Shown here: positions 1 through 8,285 of the stretch, piece after piece | Numbering within the stretch: the stretch's first letter is position 1 | How the letters are laid out: every line of letters starts with the position of its first letter | Source of the DNA: Aureobasidium sp. EXF-3400 | Taxonomy: Eukaryota; Ascomycota; Dothideomycetes; Dothideales; Saccotheciaceae | Reading direction: 5' to 3' | Assembly (NCBI GenBank): GCA_024195585.1 | Contig: SWBL01000644.1 | Location: forward strand, 1-13,769 | Length of the DNA stretch: 13,769 nucleotides | Program-made: the position numbers and the translations under genes | Notes under the pieces: model-generated | Database searches by the model: none | What the model was told of the DNA's origin: nothing | The model's input: only the letters and a program-made list of their open reading frames with translations

Positions 1-312
1 TAATTGCCAAAGGAACTTGATTTTTTAGACTACTGGCGCACGGCATGGTTATATACACAATCCGCCAAGAAGAGCCTTGGCTCCGGCATCGCAATAACAA
101 CCAGTCAAGCCATTGTTGCTAGTATCACCCTGTCATCATTTTCTCACATGTTACTCCGATCAAAGACGGTCACACGAAAGGCACAATTTCCTTCAATCAT
201 CGACGCTGTTAAACAGCGCGCTCTCGCGTTGAGGTAATTACCCAGCTTGTGAGCATGGATGAAAACACTACTTGACAGGAAAGCAAAAGGCAGTACAAAA
301 CAAATAGCAACA
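1..312. other. Gene-free stretch at the left edge
   Basis: I see no convincing gene here. Short open frames on both strands give low-complexity or unrecognisable peptides. The stretch lies just downstream of the stop codon of the minus-strand gene ending at 313, so part of it is presumably that gene's 3' untranslated region. No repeat or RNA gene was recognised. Confidence 0.5.
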
Positions 313-1639
313 TCAACAGCTCTGTTCCTTCTCTTCCCTGCTTCGGTAGGACCTGCCCTCAGCAACACTTCTGACCTTCCCCGTCAGCCTGTTGAGTCTT
401 TCCCTCAATCCCTCGTTCTCGCCTTGCAGTACCGCGACATCATGCGTAAGGCTATTGTTCTTGGCCTCGAGTTTGCTCGTGAGGAAGCGGCGCTCGCGCC
501 TCTCCTTCTCCAACATAGATTCCAGGCGTTTGATCCCCTCTTCGTGGCTACTGACACCCAGCCCGGCTCTCTCTCTTTCGAGCTTGAGGACGCGTGAACC
601 AAGCGCTTTTGTGGCAGCAAGCCAAGGCTCCTGCTCCGCATGCTGTCTTGAACTTGACATGGTTTCTTCCAAGGCCACCAGTCTGGATTGTATATCTTGC
701 CAGTGATCGTTCTGGAGCTCCTCCTGGCCAAACAGGTCCCGAGGCCGATCTCTTGGAACTGAACCTTCTCCGACGCTCGTGGTCTGCTGGACTTTGGAAT
801 CGCTTTTTCTCGAACTGGCAAGGCGTGCAGATTCGCCTGCAAATACCTGTGGCTCTTCGCCCGACGTTTGGTTATCCCCAGCTTGTCTTAGATCTGAAGG
901 ATCCCTATAGCTGTTCTCGCTGCCCTGGTCGCTGAATTCCAGTGTATAGATTGATCCTCTCCTGGACCCTAGGGGCGTGTGGTACTCGTCGTCATCGTCA
1001 TCGTCATCGTCGTGAGTGGTCAACTGGAGAAATTCGAATGTCTTTCCGTTCAGGGACGCCCTGGTGCGCTTTGCAGGAGGCTCTGTGCCTTCTCTGTTGC
1101 TCATGTCGCCAAAAGCGCGTTTGTGTGCGTGGCCGCTTGGTCGGAACTGACATTTCGTTAGCAACCTTGCTATCGGCCTTCTTCTGGGGGCAAGGTATCT
1201 TCAGCTCGCGAGATATACTTACCGGAGGGTCCTTATTCTTTCGGAGACTGGTCCCACTCTTCTGAACACTATTGGCTTGCGAGCACTGGAAGTGCCTGTG
1301 CAAGCAAAAAGCACAGCCAGTGGTCTTGTACTTCTCACCGAGCTGGGACATGCAAGCCCTGTTTTCTCTCTCGCACAAATCGCAGCGTGTCTTGCGCTCT
1401 TCGCCGTAATGAAGAGCCAGACGTAGCTTCTCGTCTTTGGCGTTTTTAGGGTCGAGGCCTTCCCAATAATAGAAGCCCTTCAACTTGCGGTTGTTGAAAT
1501 CTCCTGCATACAAGGGAGGGTGCAGACGGTCTACCACTGCGTCACGAGGAACCGCTCCTTTTCCAGGACGATAGAGGCGCACGGGGGGAAGGGGATGCTC
1601 TCCCAGCTCAGGAGATGGGTCCATTGTCATATGGGACAT
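313..1639 (-). CDS. Zn2Cys6-like / coiled-coil protein, paralogue A (416 aa)
   Basis: Two exons: 1639-1223 and 1146-313. The 76-nt intron (1147-1222) has a GTAAGT donor, a GCTAACG branch site and a TGTCAG acceptor; it is phase 0. The spliced protein is 416 aa. Residues 40-50 carry HPPLYAGDFNN, then a WE at 59-60. Six cysteines C86, C89, C96, C109, C112, C119 give C-x2-C-x6-C-x12-C-x2-C-x6-C, the spacing of fungal Zn2Cys6 clusters. After the intron come a PPAKRTR basic motif (about 162-168), eight consecutive Asp (185-192), a disordered Ser-rich region and coiled coils (about 291-333 and 342-394). No fungal transcription-factor middle domain is visible. I infer a nuclear zinc-binding dimer; DNA binding is unproven. 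The first ATG (1639) has a weak context; the in-frame ATG at 1624 has A at -3 and G at +4 and may be used instead. It is a paralogue of the genes at 2753-3871 and 4390-5490. Confidence 0.82.
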
Positions 1640-2752
1640 GGGGCATACAACAAGGTAAGAGGGTGAACGGAGTGGTCAACAGGACAAGAGGGAGGGGCAA
1701 AGGGGTGTTATGTGGAGAACGGGTTAAAAGAAGGAAGAAAGAGCTTGGGATCATCAGACTTTTACACCAGGACGGGTATTCCCAAGAGTCACATTGCCAT
1801 TTGATGGGCCCGCATAATAGCACAAACATGCGCCCGTTCACGGACACGTGGATGGGAAGGGCCCATTCCCTTCCGGATCTCCTCTTGTCCTGGCCTATTG
1901 ACTGAAGGCTTATCGAGTGAGTTTGCGGATCACTCCGGCGATAAACTTTGCATGATGAGTTAGTAATGACTGACGATAACATGCTACTGGAACTTATACA
2001 TAGTCGGGACTCGTCCCTTTGAGGAGAGCGAAGAGGAGCTCCGAGCGGCCTGTGTGCGCATGAGTTCAACTCCCCATAGCATACAATTGACTCTTCTCAC
2101 TGACCAACTCGCTGGCAAGTCCTGTTGAGCCCCGGCCTCAGTATCACAAATGCTGAGCTCAGCGCTTCTCCAGCGAACGTCGGTCCAGACGTAGTGACTC
2201 CACTCGGCCAGATGCAAAGGAGCAGTTTGTATGCTGTAAAGTGCGGTAGCTTATTGACTGCCCAGCACCTGATTCCAAGTACCAGAGATCGTCTGCAGCG
2301 CAAACGTCGCGTTATCGTGGCGAATCATTTGGATGATCTTGCGAGTGTGCTCTATACACCAGTTGATGCAGAAGTTTCGGATGGTGTGGCCGAATTCTTG
2401 GATCCAGGTAAGATTTCTGCTTTGCAGTTTGACAGGGTAGCGGAGGATGGTGCTCGACGAGAGAATGCATATGGTGATGGGCAACCAGTATCGAACAATA
2501 CGCGATGGCTTGCCGTGTTTCTGTACCATGGCGTTTCACCGCTGCGTGTACTTGGGTGTTCCAGCATGTCGCATCTTGATTAGTCTGTCGATGATGGTAT
2601 ACAATAAGGAATTAGTATGATTGGATCTGGGGAATATCTACGCCGATATCGATCTGAAAGGGCATTGCATTGTATTGCAATGTTTTCATCTCTAGTACTA
2701 CTGCTAACCTCCACTCCTCTACAATATCTCGGATATACCTTAGCAACCAACT
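1640..2752. other. Spacer between paralogues A and B, with promoter of A and a gene relic
   Basis: No intact gene. About 1640-1760 is the upstream leader of paralogue A and is strongly CT-rich on the minus strand, as is common before fungal start codons. The segment 1997-2529 holds the NCA2-like relic described separately. Near 2663-2682 a 7-bp inverted repeat (CATTGCA / TGCAATG, 6-nt loop) lies about 70-90 nt downstream of the stop of paralogue B and could be a 3'UTR hairpin. Confidence 0.5.
1997..2529 (-). pseudogene. NCA2: Decayed fragment of an NCA2-type mitochondrial protein gene
   Basis: NCA2 is a fungal mitochondrial membrane protein first described as a regulator of ATP synthase subunit 6/8 expression. 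On the minus strand, 2529-2314 reads without interruption and resembles the family core as I remember it: KPSRIVRYWLP, then SSSTILR, then TWIQEFGHTIRNF, then a Trp and IIQMIRHD. The frame then meets a stop. About 47 codons further, in another frame (2200-2159), is ESLRLDRRSLEKR, fitting the family pattern SLxxDxxSLER, ended by TGA. Weaker matches follow: VNCMLWGVELMRTQ (2091-2050) and, in a shifted frame, SELLFALLKGTSPDYV (2044-1997). The N-terminal half, most of the linker before the third block and the C-terminus are missing. Stops, frameshifts and deletions argue for a dead copy. Identification is from memory of the family and needs a protein search. Confidence 0.6.
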
Positions 2753-3871
2753 TCAGCTTTTCTTTTTCTCTTTTGGTTGCTGCATCATGAGCTGATTGAA
2801 CCCGTAATTCATATTCTTACGAAGTTCACGGATTTTCTCGTCGAGCTTATGGTCCTGCTGTTCTCTGAGTGTAGAGATCTGTTCTTCGAGCTTGTGAACT
2901 CGTTCTTGATTTTGACGCTTTTCTGACTGGTTCTCGGTCTCCAAGGCACGAAGACGCTCTTGGATTTGAGTGTAATCAGCGGCGCCTGTGACTGTGGAGA
3001 AGTCATCCAGTCGGAATTCTACCTCAGTATAGCGTGCTTGATCAAGCTCTGGGGACTCGGTTGTCGAGCAGAAGAGAGGAGACGGTGATGGCGAGTCTGG
3101 TATCTCGATCACTATTTGCCGGCGATTCTTGATGGCTCGTGGCTGCATGGTATTGGCACCATGCCTAGCCTTAGCTTTACGCTGACCAAGGATAGTCCTG
3201 ATGGGAACCTCATCATCCGAATCCTCTTGGACAATGAACCTAGATTTCAAGCTGGAGACTTTATGACGCTTTGCGGGTGGACGGTTGTCTAGTTGTTCGA
3301 TGGCTGCACCGTTTTTGCCGTGGGTTGTAACGCTTCTGTGGTGTATCACGGGTGGTTGATGGTTCGAGATTTCCCCATCTTTATCCTGGATTTGCGATGG
3401 TTCTTTGATCGTGTCCTAGTCATGTCTAGTTAGAATCTCTACTGAAGCTCAGGCTGATTTCTGACATACCGTAGCACTTGAGGCTCTCTTACCACCATTA
3501 GCAAAGCAACATTGTCCATCTGGTCCCAACCGACATCTCGCACATGTCGCGGTACCGGAGACACTACCAACAACATTTGTGCAGAATCGATCCAATTTCT
3601 CACAGCGTCTGCAACGGGGGTTGTTTTCGACACCGTAAAACATGCCTTCTAGTGCCTGTTTGCGCCTCCTTATGTATTCTGGTTCGGGATTGCCCTTCCA
3701 TCATTCGTTTTGCCAGATGTATAGGCCTGTGAAGTCGTTGTAATCACCCCATCTGAGGATTGGGTGTTCTCTTTTCACGGCGAAGGTCTTGCCATCGGGA
3801 AATGGTGGCTTCCAAAAAGTTTTGGAGAGGTCGGGTGGAGGCGGTTTCGAGTTCGTGTGTTGTCTAGACAT
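2753..3871 (-). pseudogene. Zn2Cys6-like / coiled-coil protein, paralogue B, interrupted by an in-frame TGA
   Basis: Two exons: 3871-3470 and 3415-2753. The 54-nt intron (3416-3469) has a GTATGT donor, a TTCTAAC branch site and an acceptor ending CTAG; it is phase 0 and sits just after the cysteine cluster, as in paralogue A. Translation from ATG 3871 runs 56 codons, through HPILRWGDYND (36-46) and YIWQNE, then meets TGA at 3703-3701. The same frame continues for 297 codons to 2753, with family sequence directly after the stop. Cysteines at codons 87, 90, 97, 110, 113 and 121 give C-x2-C-x6-C-x12-C-x2-C-x7-C. Exon 2 has PPAKRHK, an acidic patch and a coiled coil (codons about 282-334), ending in a Lys-rich tail. 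No GT-AG intron that removes the stop keeps the conserved box. Either a recent pseudogene or a sequence error; the gene would be 353 aa without the stop. A TATA box and a CCAAT box lie upstream. Confidence 0.72.
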
Positions 3872-3987
3872 CTTGGTAATGGAGGAAAGGAGGTGAATAT
3901 CGTGCCGGGAAGTGAACGGACAGGGAAGGGGGCTGACAGAAGAAAGTAAGTTCGATCGGAGGAAGGAAAAACAGAAAAAAGCCGACC

Positions 3988-3994
3988 TTTTATA
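3988..3994 (-). promoter_or_regulatory. TATA box of paralogue B
   Basis: The minus strand reads TATAAAA about 120 nt upstream of the ATG at 3871, followed by a CT-rich leader typical of fungal core promoters. The box is flanked by a short GCCG...CGGC inverted repeat. That the promoter looks intact suggests paralogue B was active until recently. Confidence 0.5.
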
Positions 3995-4127
3995 TGCGGC
4001 TAAACGAACGCAATGAGTCAATTTGAAGGCAGTGGTGCGAGATATGAGCCATAATCCAACCGGACTTTCCTCGTCCCTGTCCCCTGCTTTCCCTTGCATC
4101 GTCTTTTTGAGTTCTTATCATGACCAT

Positions 4128-4134
4128 TGATTGG
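4128..4134 (-). promoter_or_regulatory. CCAAT-box candidate upstream of paralogue B
   Basis: The minus strand reads CCAATCA, matching the extended CCAAT motif bound by the fungal HAP/CBF complex, about 260 nt upstream of the ATG at 3871. This is a motif match only; short motifs occur by chance. Confidence 0.3.
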
Positions 4135-4389
4135 CCAACATTGAAATGGTATATGATGAAGCGAGCAAGAAAGAGAATCTGTATTCTACAGATGGACCGG
4201 GTTCGATATCGAGCATCTCGGCGTACGAAAGACCCTCTGTCACTTTTTATGAGTGAGTTTAGCATCTTCACTTTACTCGACGGCGTTTGGAGCTGTGAAA
4301 TGTATGTTCGAATCAAGATTTGCTTTGGCAACAATCTAGTGTCTAAGCTGCATTTCCTCTCTCTCTCCATCGCCTGATCCCATTCCTGC

Positions 4390-5490
4390 CTACTGTCCAC
4401 CCTCGAGTCGGCTCACCCTAACCTTCAGACGAGTAATCTCATCTTCCAGCCATCGCCTGTTGGACCTCTCTGTCTCAATTTGGGTTTCCAGCTTTTCTAT
4501 CTGGGTTTCGTCAACTGCTTCCCCGTTCTGACCCCTTTTCGTACTGTCAGCACGAAGTGCCACCATCTGAGCTTGATGGTCGATAGCTTGTTTCTTGATC
4601 ATTGTTCTAAGACTATCAAGCTCGACCTTGCATCTCTCGTCGATGATTGTGTAAAGTCCCTTCTCGATTTGACTGAAGCCAGGCATTGTGTTGTCCTGTG
4701 GTTGTCGGCGAGGTACGCGAATATGGCTTTCTTGGCCATGCGTCTCCTGTGGATAACGTACATCTGCACCCAAGGTGATGCTTGAAAGACGACCATCTCT
4801 ATGTTCAACGGCAGTAGTCGATTGCTCAGCCAAGGTGTCGACTTGAGTCTCATCATCGAGGATCGGACGAGAGCTCACCCAGCTGGAACCACTACGCAAA
4901 GGCGTCTCGAAGCAAGTTTTAGGCGTCGATTCGAGCTTTCCAGCATACTGGTTCTCTTGAGATCTCACAAATATTACTTCCGTTTGGTCGTCGGTCAATT
5001 CGCTCGCTTTGCGTTTCCGCAAAGAGGTGCGTTGCTGCTGGTTGGTTTCCGCGCGAACCTCGATACTTGGTCGAGAGTCGTCAACGTCAGTTTCCATGTT
5101 TCTGCTCCTGCTAGGCTTGCATGTAGCATGTACACGACGACACTTGACACAACTCTTGTGAGTCTGTTCTTCTTCTCCAAGAAACCACATGCAAGCGCGA
5201 TTTTGCTTTTCGCATACAGTACACCGAGGCCTGCGTTCCTCGCCGTAATACATTGCCAGGAGGACTCTCTTCTCCTCGGGATCGTTGACGTCTAGTTTTT
5301 CCCACCAGTACATGTCTTTGGAGAGGTTGTTGTTGAAGTCTCCAGCGTAGAGTGGAGGATGTTCTCGGTGCATAACAGCGTTTCGAGGTGGTGCGGGTCG
5401 CTTTATGCGTGCTGTAGGGCCAGGGCTGGGAAGGGGCGAGTTTGGTGCTGACATCTCGCTTGGTATATAGTCTGGAGAATTGCAAGCCAT
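4390..5490 (-). CDS. Zn2Cys6-like / coiled-coil protein, paralogue C (366 aa)
   Basis: Single-exon gene, 366 aa. I chose ATG 5490 because its context is good (G at -3, G at +4) and the protein then begins like paralogue A, with a Pro/Ser-rich lead-in. An in-frame ATG at 5583 would add 31 residues but has a poor context and unrelated sequence. Residues 44-54 are HPPLYAGDFNN, then YWWE (61-64). Cysteines C90, C93, C100, C114, C117, C124 give C-x2-C-x6-C-x13-C-x2-C-x6-C. A SLRKRK basic patch (156-161) follows, shared in part with SLRKNK of paralogue A. The middle is disordered. A coiled coil spans about 328-363 and contains ERSNRRWLEDEI. The intron shared by A and B is absent. I infer a nuclear zinc-cluster protein; the acidic residue after the second Cys is unlike classical Gal4-type DNA-binding clusters. 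Its function is unknown. Confidence 0.85.
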   Translation of the reverse strand: MACNSPDYIPSEMSAPNSPLPSPGPTARIKRPAPPRNAVMHREHPPLYAGDFNNNLSKDMYWWEKLDVNDPEEKRVLLAMYYGEERRPRCTVCEKQNRACMWFLGEEEQTHKSCVKCRRVHATCKPSRSRNMETDVDDSRPSIEVRAETNQQQRTSLRKRKASELTDDQTEVIFVRSQENQYAGKLESTPKTCFETPLRSGSSWVSSRPILDDETQVDTLAEQSTTAVEHRDGRLSSITLGADVRYPQETHGQESHIRVPRRQPQDNTMPGFSQIEKGLYTIIDERCKVELDSLRTMIKKQAIDHQAQMVALRADSTKRGQNGEAVDETQIEKLETQIETERSNRRWLEDEITRLKVRVSRLEGGQ

Positions 5491-6187
5491 GTCCGGATAC
5501 TTTGATAGACCAGAAGTAGGTATGATCTTTGAAGAGCGGGTTTGGGCACAGGAAAGAAGAAAGGACCGGGAACAGGAGAACATCAAACGTTGATATACGT
5601 GAGAGGCAATTGTTTGGAAGGGGCGATACCAGTCCTTTGACTCATGTCCTGATAATATGAGTATGTTCTGATGAATCTGAGATAATTTGCGCAAGCTCGG
5701 TAAGCGAAAGGCAGTTCTATCCTTGAATGAAGCACGTGGCCGCTCAGATTCTTCCACATTGCCCTCTGGAGACAGAGCCCAATCCCTGCTAGAAGATGTG
5801 ACAATGAGAAGGAGGAACGACGACGGTAAGCAATATCAATATGCAGGACCACGACAAAGAAAGCAGACTCTGTACATTTGGTCATCGTGAAAAGGGTATC
5901 ATTCGTATGTACGTACAATCGCAAATGGTGAGTCGTAACTCAAGAAATGAAGTCTATGTTGCAAAGAGGAAAAAGGACTGCCCTCCGCTGGAGATCGATG
6001 GTGCTAGATCGAAGAGCTTTTCGAGAAATTGACGTGCAAATGAGAAGAGACAGAACCACACATCCAAAATGAAAAAAAAACCCCCCAAATCCGCTATGCA
6101 AGAAAATCAGGAAGCAAAAGACATTAATGACCACAGGGTCTGCGGCAAGTGTGCAGAACAGATCTAGCGGCAAGCAGGGTGAGGGGA
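5491..6187. other. Spacer between paralogue C and the 677-aa gene
   Basis: No gene supported. About 5491-5600 is the CT-rich leader of paralogue C on the minus strand. The right part is the 3' flank of the gene ending at 6188. It contains a run of nine A followed by six C at 6072-6086, about 100 nt past that stop codon. Open frames here give unrecognisable peptides. Confidence 0.5.
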
Positions 6188-8277
6188 TTAGAACATCTCG
6201 TCCTCGCTGAATCGGTAAGCGCCTCTATCTTCGGCAGGCGTGCGGTACAGTTCGTACGGAGTTGGTGGCTGAGCGTACTCGTAGTTCGGCGGCGTCTGGC
6301 GTACCGAGCTGCGAGGAATACTCCTACGCCCGCTATCAACACCAGCGCTACGATGGCGGGAACCGTATTCGCTATCCTCGCCAGAATCACCGGAAAAGCG
6401 GCTCTGAATTCGACCATCAGGTCTATCGAAAGCACGCAATAAGGAAGCTGGCAGGACAACAGTGGCGGGCGAGGAGAGAGCGTTGTATGCTTCTTGCCGG
6501 GAGGCGCTGCGGCCACCATCCGACTCTGCAGGGGTGCGTGGTCGTTGCGCTTGCGGAAGGGACTGTGCTGTGTAGCTACCCCAGCTACCACGTGAAAGTT
6601 GCAGTCGAGTAACCTCATGCTGAAGGTTACGGACTTGATTCTCGAGGATGCGGCGGGCAGAACGCTCTTCGGATAGCATGTTGTAAAGAGCAGTAAATGT
6701 GCCGTTGGATGTGGCAGCAGTGCTGCGCAAAGTTGGAGGGGCGAGGTTGGGACGATCGCCGTTCATGCTACTTTGACTGCTTGGGCCCCACTCCCGCTCC
6801 ATAATATCGCCAGCATCTTCATAATCTCGAGTGGGCGCTTGTAGCGGCTCGACAAAGATGCTGGGCGTTTGCTGACGGTGTGATGAGCCGGGTGGCTCGG
6901 TTGGGGCTACCGCTGAAGGGCTAGACAGGGCGAGGTTAGACAGCGACCGCTGGAAGTCAACAAGGTGAGCCTCAAGTTTGGCAACACGAGACTCCAGATC
7001 AGCAGAATTCTCCATGGCAGGTGTAGGTGTAGTAAGCGGACGGCTGAAGGAGCGAACAGTCAACTGCGGAGATGGGTTTTTTGCAGGCACTGATTGTCCA
7101 CGCGTGGAGGGAAGCGAAACAGCATCAGGGCGTGGCGGAGGAGGATGTGCTGACAGAGGCGTTGGGACCGAGACAAAGTCCGGTTCCCTAATGAAGTGTT
7201 CAGGCACTTCGGGCACATCAGGTACGTCCGCCGTGTCGACCTCGGCATCAGCGGGAGGATATTCATAAACAGGAGCTCTCCCAGTTGGGCTGAGGAGAAC
7301 GCTGGCATAGCTCCGGCGCCAATACTCAATCTCGCCGGTACGGTCCCGGAAAGGTTCAGCGGCTACCATTGCTTGCTTGAGATCATTCGCACTACGCGAC
7401 CTCCTCTTATCCATTCTAGACCTAGCTTCGGCTGTGACGACTGGTACAGTGAGGTTCTGCCCTGTGCCTGCCATACGCTGTCCAGCATCAGAAGTTGCGT
7501 CCACAGCTCTTGCGTCTTGTTCCGGTGGTAGTGTGTTCGAAATGTCGGCCGCTTCGTTAGCAGTCATGATCAGACTGGGCAAGGTGGCCCTCCGCTTCGG
7601 ACCATGGTCGCGGGTGTAGAATGAATTTTCCAGATCTAGGGGCTTCAGGCGGGCGCTCTTAGGAAACTCAACGGCATAGCTAGGCGACGCGCGTGCCGGA
7701 TTGGCGTTGTAGTCATGAATAGAATGTTGCGACTGGAAAGGAGCAGAAAGCGGACCCGCGAGATGAGTCGACAACGGTGCAGAGATAATACGTTGGTGGA
7801 TGGCATCAGATGGGTGCGTGTGAATTGTTTGTGGCCGCTTGAAGTTACCGGGGTCCTGTATTGCTGTCAGTACTGGTACGTGGTCAGAGCTGTCATATGC
7901 TGCCAACTGACGCTTTTATGATAGCCATGTCGCGACGCTTCTACCCGTGGCAGGGCGGGCACTTCTGGAATATCGCCCTTGGACTTTCTTCCAAACAAGC
8001 GCCGCACTGCATTGCGTATTGAGCCCTTTCTCTCTGCGCCTTCTGCTCCTGCGCCATTGCCGACTGAATACCGCGCTGATTTGCGTTTGCGGGGCTTTGC
8101 GGTCGTGTCGGTGCTGCGTCTTCCGTCGTCGGCCTGACTTTGTTGTGCCGCCGCGGTGACAGATGTGAAGTATTCGGCTGAAGGACGGCCGTAGGAGACA
8201 TTGTCAACTCCTACTTCTGGTCGCGCTGGCCGTATCGGCGGCGAGCGGGTTCGTTGTGTCGTTACTGATCCGTCCAT
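6188..8277 (-). CDS. Disordered coiled-coil protein of unknown function (677 aa)
   Basis: Two exons: 8277-7912 and 7855-6188. The 56-nt intron (7856-7911) has a GTCAGT donor, a TACTGAC branch site and an ATACAG acceptor; it is phase 0 and joins GYHKS to DPGNFKRPQTIH. The 677-aa product is rich in Ser, Pro and Arg. Visible parts are a basic RKRK stretch and RRLFGRKSK (about 92-100), then KRPQTIH with HPSDAIHQRIISAPLSTH after the junction, RRSRSANDL (273-281) followed by IEYWRRS (298-304), a heptad-like helix (403-431), a second coiled coil (about 510-542) with ERSARRILENQVRNLQ, and an acidic end SEDEMF. I see no enzyme domain, signal peptide or membrane segment. The RRSRS...EIxYWR block is one I associate with uncharacterised ascomycete proteins. 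I chose ATG 8277; an out-of-frame ATG lies 8 nt upstream. The function is unknown and I do not assign one. Confidence 0.75.
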
Positions 8278-8285
8278 GGATCCAT
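8262..8285 (-). promoter_or_regulatory. Short upstream open frame overlapping the start of the 677-aa gene
   Basis: An ATG at 8285 opens a seven-codon frame ending in TAA at 8262, overlapping the chosen start at 8277 in a different frame. Both ATGs lie in a 12-bp palindrome (CATGGATCCATG, 8275-8286). Both have T at -3, so leaky scanning is plausible. An effect on translation is inference only. Confidence 0.3.

Larger units (their letters stand above)
3872..4389. other. Spacer between paralogues B and C; promoter region of B
   Basis: No gene supported. An 85-codon plus-strand open frame (4120-4377) has no recognisable features. About 3872-3980 is the CT-rich leader of paralogue B on the minus strand, preceded by a TATA box and, further up, a CCAAT motif. 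The right end is the 3' flank of paralogue C. Confidence 0.5.

Noticed and set aside
2125..2583. 152-codon plus-strand frame opposite the NCA2-like relic
   Set aside because: It is the reverse side of the relic; the minus-strand translation carries the family-like blocks, while this frame has none.
3701..3703. Selenocysteine or programmed readthrough at the TGA of paralogue B
   Set aside because: Fungi of this group lack selenocysteine insertion, and the base after TGA is T, not the readthrough-favouring C. Pseudogene or sequence error is simpler.
2000..3871. Repeat-induced point mutation as cause of the relic and the stop codon
   Set aside because: The relic is not strikingly AT-rich, and the TGA does not need a CpA-to-TpA change; a triplet duplication or a TGG to TGA change explains it as well. 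A dinucleotide index calculation would be needed to support it.
5491..5757. Open extension of paralogue C upstream of ATG 5490
   Set aside because: Its sequence does not match the other copies, the only ATG in it (5583) has a poor context, and the DNA is the CT-rich leader.
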